Below, piece by piece: positions 33,737-44,921 of a DNA stretch of 64,000 bases. Source of the stretch: Podospora comata (Eukaryota; Ascomycota; Sordariomycetes; Sordariales; Podosporaceae); contig CP071493.1 of assembly GCA_017354895.1 (NCBI GenBank), positions 4,526,001 through 4,590,000 on the forward strand, given 5' to 3'. The notes under the pieces are model-generated. The model made no database searches. It was given only the letters and a program-made list of their open reading frames with translations, and was not told the origin of the DNA. A program made the position numbers and the translations under genes. The stretch's first letter is position 1, and each line of letters opens with the position of its first letter.

Positions 33737-35696
33737 GGGTCAATGGGCTGCCAGACGACGGCACATAAATCAGCAGTGTGGTAAGCTGCCCCAGATTCAA
33801 GGCGAATGGTGCCCAGGCTTGTTGATACGTCTAGCCCCTTGCGTTCGCTCATTCCAACAATCGCCGGGGGAGGCTCGGCATGGAGACAAGCGAGCTTTCG
33901 GCCAGGTGTGGCCGTGACGGCAGGGCTATCAGCACGGTGCAAAATTACCCCGACTTGACGACCATTTTCAGGGACGGATATGGGATCGCCATAGATCGAG
34001 GTGGCTGTGCGATGGGCCCTGTCTGGGAGATACTTTTGAAGGCAAAAATATATATGCTAATGACGGAAACCACGTGGAAGAGATGTAAGTCCAGGCGAGA
34101 CGGGTCGTGAAACCACGGCCCATGGGAGGAAGTTGTACGTTGAAAACAGAGCTCATGTGGTACAGCTATCATGTATTGTTACGGACCACGCAGTATGGCA
34201 GGCCCCATACGCTAGCGAAATGCTTCCATCAATGAAGATAATGATTACAGCCTACTCTTTTACACTAACCTAGCAGTTGTGGACAGGAAAAGCCTTGTCC
34301 TCTTACCACTTTTTAAACTTCATAACCACAGCAACAAGGATTTTCTGAACTCAAGGGAATTAGTTAGCCAATCAGAGCGTCATCAGATAGAGGAAGATGC
34401 AGAGAAGGGTGTGGAACAGACAGTCTGGCGGGCTGTGACTATTAATAATACTACCTACCATACAGGGGACAAAGGGATGCATCAGAGAGGCACAATTGGG
34501 TGCGTCTGACGCTTCACAACTCTCACAAATGCAGAACACAAACTGTGAAAATAAACTGTGTATACAACAGACGGGAGGGTAGATAGGCTGGGAGAGATGA
34601 ATGGGGCTGAAGCATAAATGTTTGCTCAAGTCGACCACCTAGGCCTGAATAGTACAAGGGCCCGTGATGTTTCTAAAAACGGTCTTCCATCACAAGCCCA
34701 AGATGCAGGTGCTTGGCCGTTGGGATGATCGATTCGGTGGGGCCCGTTGAGCTGTGCTGGTAGCGCATCGTCAACGGGGCGGGCGGAAAACCTGGAAGGA
34801 GGGGTCATCATCAAACGGTAACGTGGGTATGGCAAGCTCTATCAAAAGGATACCGTGTGCTGTTTCTCCATTGGTCTGTCGTCGCTGGATGTGGGACACG
34901 ACTGCGGCGCTGTTGCCTTGCGCACCAAAGGGAAAAGGGTTCTGTACATTTGCTTCATTTGGCTGCCACTGCTAGCTTCGCATCGCATCCATCTCATTTG
35001 CATGGTTGTGGGACTTTCAAACGGCCTGGAGAGAACTATACCATGACCCTCTCCCAGGGTTCCAATTCCGACCGTGTCACTTCAGTGTGATTGGAGACTG
35101 TCCGCGAATAGCACCTCGAAGGGCCGGACGGGGGCATCTGACACATTACATACCTCTCTCCTACCTACCCTTCATCTGCGCTCCATTAATTCCCTTACCG
35201 CTCTCTCTCACTTTCGACATCTCACAGCCCGAGTCAATCCTCGGTGTCCCTGGCTGCGTATTCCCCGTGTTGTTGCACGACTTGCTCAAGTACACCCCCT
35301 CGCCGTCAGTTATATACTAGCAAAGCCTCAAAAAAGCGGAACGTCGATCAGCTGAAAGTGCCAGGTCCCAAGGACGTGGACACGGCACCTTTGCCTTTTC
35401 CACCTTAATTACTTCCCCAACACCAACTCAACGAGTGCGCCGGACCTACCCCGTTCTGCCACAACCCAGCTCTTCGTCTTCTATGATAACCCCTCCGAGC
35501 ACCGGATCTCAGTTGCGCTGTCACCGGAAGCGCTTGCACAGTGTTACTAATAGGCGATTGAGAGATACACAGTCCGGAGAATTCACATTGAACGCTCGCC
35601 TGGCCATACCATTGGAGCCCGCAGCCTGGGCAAAGGACCCCAACGACTTATACTCTACCAATTCCCACTTTTGGTTGCAAAGCAACGTGTTACACT
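33737..35696. other. Long upstream region of the Zn2Cys6 gene
   Basis: About 2 kb with no supported gene. The last 600 bases are C/T-rich and probably contain the promoter and leader. Confidence 0.55.
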
Positions 35697-38629
35697 ATGT
35701 CGTCCTCTTCTTCAGCTACTCCTCCTGACACCATCATGTTGTCGGATCCCACTGCCGATATTGGAGACGCCGTCAATCGCATTGACGTACCAGCTGGAGG
35801 CAACTCAAGCGTCCCAAAGACGAAACGGCTGGCTTGTATGATATGCAGGAAAAGGAAGCTGAAGTGTGATGGCATCAAACCTAGCTGCAGCACCTGCTCC
35901 CGTCTCGGGCACGCCTGTCAGTATGATGAAGTCAGGAGAAAGAGCGGGCCCAAGAGAGGCTATGTGAAGGCGCTGGAAGAACGATTGAGTATGCAGTCTT
36001 GGTTTCGGCGAACCCGGCCGACTGTTATGTCTATGAGACATGTACTAATTCATGCCATGCAGAACAAGTTGAGACCATGCTTAAGTCCCAGGAGGTCACG
36101 TCAACAAGTCCGGATGGAAGCAAAGCCATGCCCACATCTGTCGACAGCGGATCGAAGCAACAGCGCCCTATGAACCAACGAGCCGCTGCGACGGCAAACT
36201 TCAATGTCACAGATCCCTCCATCGGGATCGCAAGCAGCCGGGACATGGATCGATGGCCATTCAACCCCGAGTCTCCGAACAGGGTCGACGAGTTCAACTT
36301 CAATAGTAACATGATGGGGATGAGCGCAGTCGATGGAAACTTCACGTGGGAGATGATTGGGCTGGGGCTGGAAGAGCCATTACCTCCCCAAGAGACCATC
36401 GATGAACTGTAAGCTAAGGCTGTATCCTGGTTATAGGAACCCTCCTCGCTAACGTTCTCCTAGTCACCAGATTTACTTTGAAAAGATTCACCCTTCAGTA
36501 CCCATGATTCACAAATACCGGTATCTGGCTGCTATGAACCTGTAGGTGGCCATCATTAAGCCAAGATTCGACACACGGCTGACAACTTGACAGTGCCCCT
36601 GCACAACGCCCGCCTGTCTGCCTCCGGTATGCCATGTGGACATTGGCATGTTCCGTCACCGAAAAATATCAAAATCTCAAGGACCTTTTCTACCAGAGGG
36701 CACGAAAATATGTTGAAGCGGATTACATCAAGGGGTACGGTGAACACATGATCTCGGTAGCTCATGCGCAAACGCATGTCCTTCTTTCGTCGTATGAGTT
36801 CAAGTGGATGTACTTTCCTCGAGCGTGGATGAGCACAGGTTCAGCTGTCCGGCTGTGTCAAATGTGAGTGGTGCCATGCATGATCGGGCAATGAGGTGTG
36901 CTAACAATGTACCAGGATTGGACTCCACCGCCTGGATGGTGCTGGTCTGGACGTGAAGCAGTGCCTACCACCAGCTCGTGACTGGACAGAGCGGGAAGAA
37001 AGGAGGAGGACATTCTGGATGGTTTTCTGCCAAGATCGATATGCGAGTATCGGCACGGGGTGGCCTATGACTATTGACGAAAAGGACATCCTGACGAACC
37101 TCCCATCATCAGACGAAGCGTTCGAACATAGTCGCCCCGAACAAACGCCATCCCTCGCAAACGCCATGAGCCCTCAAGGTGCCGGGAAACTCACGGCTTT
37201 TGGCGGCATTGTTCTTTTGGCTTGTTTATTTGGTCGCAACCTCGTACACCTCCATCGTCCAGATGCAGACGAGCGCGACCACGACCTCAATGGCGACTTC
37301 TGGAAGAGACATCGTCAGCTGGACAACATTCTACTCAACACCTCTCTATGTCTGCCTTCCCAGCTCAAACTGCCAAACGGCTTGACGAACCCCAATATTG
37401 TCTTCATGAACATGTGCATACACACCTCCACCATTTGCCTTCACCAGGCTGCCATCTTCAAGGCAGACAAGAACAGGTTACCAAACTCGGTGAGCTCGGA
37501 AAGCAAAGTCCGTTGCATCACATCAGCCAACGAGATCGCAAGCATAATGAGAATGATATCTCATCTCGACTTGTCCGCGGTACGGCATTTCTTCAAGTTT
37601 TCCAAGGTTTTATCATTGCTGACGTCTGTCCAGATGAACCCCTTTATATCTTTCTGTCTTTACGTCTCAGCTCGGGTGTTTGTACAGTATCTCAAGAGCA
37701 GGCCCGACGACAGCCAAACCGCCGATTCGTTACGCTTCCTTCTTGCGGCCATGAGTGCCCTCAAGAAACGAAACCCTCTGACAGAATCCTTCCTGGTTCA
37801 GTTGGACGTGGATCTAGAAGCCCTTGGTGTGCGAATTCCAAAATTGAAGAGCGCTTTTCCACGAAGCACCGATAGTGTATGTCGCTTTCATCTACCTTGT
37901 TCAAGCATATAAATTTCTCACATCCTTTTGCAGCCGGGTCCGTCAAGGAATCCACATTCGAGCCAACTCAACCGCGTTCGCGAGGAAGCGACCAGGAATG
38001 GTGTACCCTACACCAACCAATGCCACTTCTTGAAGGGCATGGGCGACGACGGCAACCCAGCAAACGCACCTGACATCGTCGAAGCCGACCCCCCGAACCC
38101 AAACATCTCTGGCTTCCCAGCGACAGAGCCAGCCAACCTCCCAACACGCGAACGCGCCCAGGCTCCCTATTTACCAGCACAGGGACTTATGCCACACAGC
38201 TATCCAGAATATGGTGCCCCAGAAATAGACCCAGGCAACAACGACATGTCCGGCACACCACCCAGCGGCGGGCAGTCAAGCCGACCAACGCCCAATTCGA
38301 GTACTGCATCCGAGACGCTTTCTAATCTGACGCCTGGGGGGAATACGTTCGAGACGACAAGTCCGCCTACATCGCTGAAGAATCTGATGAATATGCCGGG
38401 GACTACAACGCAGGGAGAGATGGGGGCGAATAATGCTGGTTTCAATTTCAACGACCCGCCTTTTGTGTTGGGCTCTGGGGTGTCGGAGTATCCTGTGCCG
38501 AGCGGATGGGGAGGGGCGGGGGACATGTCTGTGCAGGCGGGGATGACGCCGGGGACGGAGAGAATGCTGCAGTCGATGATGGCCGGGTCGATAGATGCTA
38601 TGGATATGGGGTGGGATCCGAATACGTAG
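35697..38629 (+). CDS. Zn2Cys6 fungal transcription factor with fungal-specific regulatory domain
   Basis: Nuclear DNA-binding regulator. Seven exons (35697-35988, 36063-36408, 36464-36541, 36594-36863, 36916-37579, 37634-37876, 37934-38629) encode 862 residues with consistent phases. The binuclear cluster is C47-X2-C50-X6-C57-X6-C64-X2-C67-X6-C74. RRKSGPKRGYVKALEERL then links to a short coiled coil (LKQVETMLKSQ). The middle (about residues 215-560) matches the fungal-specific transcription factor domain: YFEKIHPSVPMIHKYRY, LRYAMWTLACSVTEKY, GLHRLDGAGLD, ERRRTFWMVFCQDRYASIGTGWP. The C-terminal 230 residues are Pro/Asn/Gly/Met-rich, like an activation region. Intron 5 (37580-37633) is 54 nt and in frame without stop. 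The target pathway cannot be read from sequence. Confidence 0.9.
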
Positions 38630-39326
38630 GTTGGGTCTTGGTTGCTATCTATTTATGAAAGAGGGTTACAAACTTGGTGTTCTGGAGGCTTCACTGTTGA
38701 TACACATTACATGTTCAAGTCGATATCACGATATCACTCATGGGGATGGCAGCGATTGCAGCTGGTTGAATATATCTCTCGGCTTTTGATTTGAAGAATA
38801 TTATGATATATCCCAATTTGTAGACAGACTTCATGAGAAATTGTAAATCACAAACAATCCTTGATTGATAGAAACGGGTTAGCAGTCCTGTCCATTATTG
38901 AGAGCTCTTGAGTTACAATGCCTCTGTCGATATCACTCAATGAATGAACCACCATATCAAACTGCTCCCGTGAGCCACATGTCAAGGCTTGTGTGGCCAC
39001 TGTCATTAAGGCTGGCAACTCAATCAAGATTTTAGATCATGTTATGCTTGCTGGTGGTTCAGCTGAGGGGAATGTAGTGTCAAGTTGGACAAGCCATCGC
39101 AGCTGGCCGTACATAGTTGGTCACAAAAAGGGGTCTAAAAACAAGCCAGCTCAGTTACACTGCCACACACCATCATTACTATCCCGTCCGTCCATAATTA
39201 GTAGCATAAAGATAATCCCAAAAAATGCCCTAAACCCACAGTATCAACATTCCCCAAAACAAATATAAAAATAAACACAAAAGCCCAAGCTAAAACCACC
39301 ACATCCCCTAATTATTCTCCCCTCGC
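38630..39326. other. Convergent intergenic region
   Basis: 3' flanks of the Zn2Cys6 gene and the phosphate permease gene; A-rich toward the permease. No supported gene. Confidence 0.6.
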
Positions 39327-41904
39327 TCACCTAGCCGGCAACTCAATGGTGCCATTCACAACATTGACAACACCGCCACCCCGTTGAAAATGATTAGCGT
39401 TCCCTCCCCTGAGGGGATACTGCCCCCCTATCGCCCCCTCCATCACTGCTTCGTTCCCATCCGAGTGTTTCCTCCCCTTCCCAACCCGAAACCGAACCTT
39501 GTCCCTCATCATCGCCCACTTATTCCTCACCCCAAACACCTGGCCCTCCGCAACCGCACCCGGATACCCCCCTCCCAATTCTTCCAGACTTTTTGTCTCT
39601 AGTCTCCTCTTCAGCTCCCCGTCTGGGGTGCTGTCATGGACGACACGCTGCACATCAGGCAGATACGCCCATGAATAGAGTGCTCCCAAGGCCATAAAGG
39701 TTGCAAACAGCAAAAAGACAAGCCCTTGTCTCGTTGTGGATTTGTAGCCCGCGTTGATGCCGTACACGATGAGCACCGCGACGATGGAGCCGACCTTTCC
39801 TGCTGCGGCTGAAATTCCGTGACTTTTGGACACCATGCTGTCAGATTTACCTACCCACTGGGTTGAAAGTGAAGTTGAAGAAAAACTGACCAAGTACACC
39901 GATAACACGTCGGGAAAATTTCGGCCGGGATGATAAAGGTAAGTGTATTCGCCCCTAAACCGGTCAGTCTCTCTCTCTCTCCCTCTGTCTCTCTGTCTCT
40001 CTGTCTGTCTGCCCTACAAATAGCTAAAAAAAAAACATGGACGAAGAAGAAGGGGGACTCACCAAAATTAAACATGAAATGACAAATCGCCACGCACACC
40101 ACCGTCCCCCAACTCCTCTCCGTGTGCGCCACCCCATAGTACAGCCCCCCCGTCACCAGGAACAACACCGTCAGCACCCCAAAGCTAGCCGTCAACCACT
40201 CCCTCCTCGGTATCCTGTTCGCAAACACGACAAAGCACGCGCTCCCCGCTATCGAAGCGAGGGACACGGTTAACAAATACTGCTTCGTCTGCTCGATCAA
40301 CGTCTCATAGATAGTATTGCACGGCTTTGTGGCGTCCGTCTGCCAGGTGGGCAGCCCGCTCCCGGCAGCCCAGGATGGCACGGCTGACCCGGGTGTGTTC
40401 CAACATTCGAGATCAGCGGTGATGCTCACCGCGTCGGTGGTGGCCCAGAGGTCAGACAGCGTGCCGCGGTTGTCGAGCGAGAAGCCATAGAACGAAACGT
40501 CGAGGTAGAACCATGTCATGGAGGTTCCCAGGAGGTAGTACCAGTTCTTGTCGCGGATAAAAAAGTTGTAGAGGTCCGACATGGAGAACTGCAGAGAGGT
40601 GGCGGGTTCATCGGGCTCTGGCGGACTGGCGGGGAGGGTCAAGGTGCCGCCCCCGTTGGCAATTGTCTGAACCGTGTGGCCGTTGGAAGAGGGGAAGCTG
40701 TTGCTGTTGTTCTCGTTCCCGGGGGCTCCGTAGACCCGTTGGGTGTCCCTGAAGGCGTTGCCGGGCTTGTTTTTTACTTCGAGTGTGTACAGCCCGCAAT
40801 CGTACAGAAAGAAGCGGAAGATGATGGCCAAGATGGCGGGGACGGCGCCAGATCCGATGACTATACGCCAGATGCCATCGATTATTCTCTTGCACTCTTC
40901 ATCGTTGCGGGTATCGATTCCGCATTGCAGTTCGTGCAGCCTGTGGGCTCTGTTCTCGCCTAACAGGACGAACAATCCCACCAGCTGGGCTAGAGCCTGG
41001 CCGACCGGTTGCATGAGAAATACCGACGACAGCATTGTTGCTCTTGAGGAGGTGCTTGACCATTCTGATGTTATCACTGCCGACAAGGGGTATTCGGCGC
41101 CGATGCCTGGGAATGAGGTTAGAAATCAGGTGTGGTTCAGGGGGTGTCTGGGGCATCTTACCAATACCCATCACAAACCGCCACTACACACACACTTGCA
41201 TTAGAGTTATTCAGCTTATCCAGAGCGACGGTTGCTTCAACTTACAAAAGTAAACAAAGCCAGAAACGAAATATCCCCATAACCTGTGCTTGTTGTGGCG
41301 ACCCCTATAGTCGAGACGATCACGAGCACAAGCTCAATTCCGTACAATCTCGTCCTCCCATATTTATCGGCAAGATAGCCAAACAACAGTTGACCGACCA
41401 CAGACCTAATTACAAGACATGTCAGCAAACGCGAGCGTGTTATCACACAGTCAAAATCATTTACCCAAGTAGCGTGAAAAAGTTGATGATCAACCCACAC
41501 CATCTCTCATGAGGAAAGTACACAAACGACAGAGAGGCGAGAATGACATTGGTCGCGAAGAGGTTGTATCTAAATTACCACAAAAAATGTTAGAAAAATC
41601 GGCGGCGCGTCGTGGGTGAGAGATGAGCGAGTGTAAGACGCACGAATCAGTAAGAAAACCCGAAGCTGCCACCCCCCAGATCCGAAGATTCCACGAGTTC
41701 AAATCCAATTCATACCGAAGCTGCTGGCGATCCTGTGTGGGGGAGAGTTGTTTACAGTTGTCAGCCCATGGTCATGTTCATGGCCCAAACCATACAGGAA
41801 AAAGTTCCCACCTGAAGGTCTCGTGGCGGCAGCCCTGAGCTGTCCTCACCCAGATACCCTCTGTTCCTCTTCCGTTCGGGATCGGGATACATACGGCCAG
41901 TCAT
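39327..41904 (-). CDS. Major facilitator phosphate permease (PHO84-type, PHS family)
   Basis: Predicted H+-coupled inorganic phosphate importer of the plasma membrane. Eight exons in transcription order: 41904-41812, 41732-41644, 41569-41465, 41405-41246, 41183-41162, 41106-40063, 39954-39891 and 39822-39327, for 690 residues. I chose the start MTGRMYPDPERKR because it is in phase with the exon coding DLNSWNLRIWGVAASGFLTDSYN (TM1). The MFS signature GYLADKYGRTRLYGIEL follows, then WRFVMGIGIGAEYPLSAVITSEW, typical of the PHS family. A large cytoplasmic central loop holds a Gly/Asn/Ser-rich part near NENNSNSFPSSNGH. The C-terminal half contains PAEIFPTCYRCTCHGISAAAGKVG. Exon 5 is only 22 nt. 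The acceptor for exon 8 is AAG. An internal intron (39955-40062) contains a CT/GTCT microsatellite. Confidence 0.9.
39966..40011. repeat. CT/GTCT microsatellite in a permease intron
   Basis: Runs of TC and TCTG units inside the intron between permease exons 6 and 7. Confidence 0.8.
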
Positions 41905-42923
41905 CGGGACAAGTGTGCTCGAGGCTCAAAAACACTTTTTCTCGCCGCTAGTCGCTCATGGTGTTGAGAAAGCGATAAAGATGAGGGACTGGGGCAGCAG
42001 ACAGCAAGCATCTGTCCATGATAAAAACTGAAGCTTGGCTAACATGGTCGTTTCAAAATCGGGATGGCGTCCCAGGTGTGCCAATTACTACCAGGCTTCT
42101 TCTAGCCTCAGACATAAGGGGGTACGTATTCCATCAACCCAGCCCAACCCGGAGGAGTGTGGGTGGTGATTAATTACTGACTGAGCAGGTGGGGAAGGGG
42201 AAGGGGAAGCTGAAGTGAACGGAGGCTTGGCCTCTTCCAGACCCCTGGACTCCTTCCGACCCCCAACTCCAGCAACTGCAGAGGGAGAAAGGACTCTTCA
42301 CCCCGCATGCTATGTAGGTGGCTTGACCAGGCTACAGTGTTGTTCAGAGGGATGGCCTATCTACAGGTTCGGCGCCCGGTCTGGAAAGCCAGTTCTGCCG
42401 GTATTGTCGTTCGGTGTGAGGAAACAACATGAGAAAGTGAGGTGGTTGATGGCATGTTGGGTGTGACAACGGCATGTCTTTCGCCAAGCGATTTCGACAA
42501 GCGGGATGTGAACTTGGCACACATGAGGGATTGGCCTGCAAACACACCAATGGCATCTCTTAAACAGAGCTCGCAGTGCCCTTCGGAAGCCCCATTGGCT
42601 GAGTCAATTCAATGACACTGTGGGGCATCGGACTTCTCAGGATGCATAGCATGATGGTAGAGAACTGGTAGATTTATGGGTATTGTACTGTCTCAAGGCT
42701 CTACGTAAATTAGTTGACAAAATCAAGTTGCTGTTCAAGTTGCTCTTTCGCACTGTAGCCGTCGACACCTAGCGATAAATTCAGAGTATCGTCGTTACCT
42801 TGTGGCGTTGGTGCCGCGATAGGTGTTTCCAGGCGCCAAAAACTGTTGCTGCTGCTGTTGCTGTTGTGGCTGTGTTGTGCTGTGAATCTGGTGTTGCTGG
42901 TGTTGCTGAGGTGGGAGTGGGTG
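41905..42923. other. Permease upstream region and 3' region of the HTH gene
   Basis: No independent gene. The segment 42710-42923 lies just past the HTH gene stop and remains coding-like in two frames: Gln-rich in the same frame, and a second frame ending in QLEQQLDFVN. An alternative 3' exon is possible. Confidence 0.5.
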
Positions 42924-43060
42924 CTAATACTGATGGTGAAGCTGGTGATGTGGTTGTGTGTGTTGTTGCCGAGGCTGTTGTTGCGGTCGTTGTTGCAGTT
43001 GTGGCAGCGGCTGTTGCTGACTGTTTTGCGGTTGGACAGCTTGCTGTTGAGCATCCCCTT
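42839..43060 (-). repeat. CAG/CAA-rich trinucleotide tract encoding glutamines
   Basis: Imperfect CAG, CAA and CAC codon runs on the minus strand, inside and just beyond the HTH gene 3' exon. Confidence 0.8.
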
Positions 43061-43799
43061 GGAGCTGGAAAGGCGAGTCTTGTCGAAGAGGCGACACACC
43101 CATAGAACCAGACTCGCTGATTGACTTGTCATCGGTTGCGGTGATGGGGCCACCACTCTGTTCATGCGCCTGTTCTTGACGTTGCTCATCGGCCTGCGTT
43201 TGCTGTTGAATCTCAGACGCGATGGAACGTCCCTCAGCTTCTCGCTCCTTCCTCGATTTGATGCGAGCACACCGGCCTATTCTTCTCATGGTCCCATAGG
43301 CCTTTTTGAGCTTTCTGCTGATGGTCGGGAGACTGACTTCGAGGCCAGTTGTTGTCTTCAGATACAACTGCATGTCATCAAGAAGGGCATCTGGATGGTC
43401 TTTGTGCCAAGCTAACAGCTTCTAGAATTGCCTGTTAGGAACGATGGTGGAGACAATCAGGCATGGGACTGTTCATCATACCTCGAGGTGGTGCTCCTTG
43501 AACTTCTCAGCATTTTTGCTGACATCCTTGTGTTTGGCCAACTGGCCAGTTTGGATATATTCAGCTCGACGACGACGCACCGTCCGCTCATCCACACCCA
43601 TCACCCACGCGATCTCATGGTTGGTGAGTTTGGATATCTGGAGGAGCTTGGTAAGGATGGCTCGATGGTCATCGCTGTTGACAGACACGTCAGCAACTCC
43701 AAACGAGAAGTCACGCGGTATCTGAGTTTGTAGGGGCACAGGGAAAGAGAAAGGAAGTCCAGGTAAAGTGCGGTCCTACGAGATTCTTTTGCCAGTCAT
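42924..43799 (-). CDS. Transposase-derived helix-turn-helix protein with Gln-rich tail, no catalytic domain
   Basis: Three exons in transcription order: 43799-43780, 43674-43482 and 43421-42924, for 236 residues. Intron 1 (43675-43779) has GTAGGA, a GCTGAC branch site and an AACAG acceptor; it removes an in-frame stop and joins MTGKRIS to DDHRAILTKLLQ. Residues 8-45 form a first helix-turn-helix (ISKLTNHEIAWVMGVDERTV). Residues about 72-110 look like the second, winged-helix unit of Tc1/IS630 transposases (KLLAWHKDHPDALLDDMQLY, then LEVSLPTISRKLKKAYG). The DDE catalytic region does not follow. Instead there is a basic patch (RRIGRCARIKSRKERE) and a Gln/Pro/His-rich tail. This could be a domesticated DNA-binding protein or the leftover 5' half of an element. 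No terminal inverted repeats were recognised nearby. Function unknown. Confidence 0.65.
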
Positions 43800-44921
43800 T
43801 GCGATGAAACAACGGGGGATGGGGCTACTGTTTGATGTCTTTTTCAAATGGGTTGCCGATTGAATGTCGTTATGGCCCCAGGCTCAACTCCAGCAAAAAA
43901 CTGAGTGGGCACCGGTCCTGCACCTTGGGCGTTAAACGGTCTTGGCTCTCTATGCAGGTATGTACAGAGGGTTAGGGCTGTGCTCCGACAACCCTCTGGT
44001 TTCAACCTTTGGTCCCTTGCAGCTCTCTTGATGAATCCCAGGTGGATCATCACAACACACTATCAACCTCGTGTATAAGAAGTAGCAAGGGTACTCGATG
44101 GCAGCTGACTATGTTAAGTCTGGCCTCTCTTGTTCCGGCGTGGGGGGCTGAGTTGCCATGAAGACATTCTTTTGTTTCCATCCGACTGATGCTAAATGAT
44201 GCTCGTAGCCAAGGCCATCCAACGCACTCCATGCATCTTGCATATTTTAGCCACATGTTGCATCGAACAAATCCCAGGCCCGTCTGCGAGCTCGTGGGCT
44301 GGCCCCTTGCGACCACTGCTCAGCATTCTGCCGCTATCGTCTGGTCCCCCAGCCCAATCAGCTTCACCCCCACCAGCAAGCAGCACTGGCAACCCCCCCT
44401 CATTAGTTACGGATTACCTACAAGGAGGCAGGATGGCCGGTGATGTGCATGGACAGTCCCAGCCGCCGGCCTGGTTCCTGAAGCTTGAAGAACACAAGCA
44501 CCGCCTAACCCCAAGTCCCCATCTTAACACTACCTACCGATAGCTCAGACGAGGTCTCAGCCGCAATCACACCCTTCCTGTCGTACACACTTCCGCGACA
44601 CTCTATCCCAGGCTCCCAGGCGTGACGAGACGACAGCCTCTTACGACATCACCGTTGATATCAACCGCCGGATGGGCCCAGGTGGAGACTCATGTACATG
44701 CAGACTGAGACAGGCCTGATCCTTTATCATCTCCAAATTCGCTGACCGAGAGACACAACCTCCCATTCGGCTCCTCAACCCGAAACTGAGAACCGGAAAA
44801 CCCATCCTTGAAGCTTGTCCCCCGATCTCGGGGCATTTGTAAACCGCCCTCACGTGAGGAGGCGCTTGGTTGCTCTTTTTGCAGGAAAAGCATCAATCCT
44901 GGAACAGGCGCGTCCCCTACA
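43800..44921. promoter_or_regulatory. Divergent upstream region of the HTH gene and the 448-residue gene
   Basis: About 1.1 kb with no supported gene. ORFs of up to 115 codons overlap the likely leader of the plus-strand gene. Confidence 0.5.

Noticed and set aside
42710-43270. 186-codon minus-strand ORF overlapping the HTH gene
   Set aside because: Its first part is an alternate frame of the CAG tract and basic region; only its end could be coding, which is noted as a separate observation.
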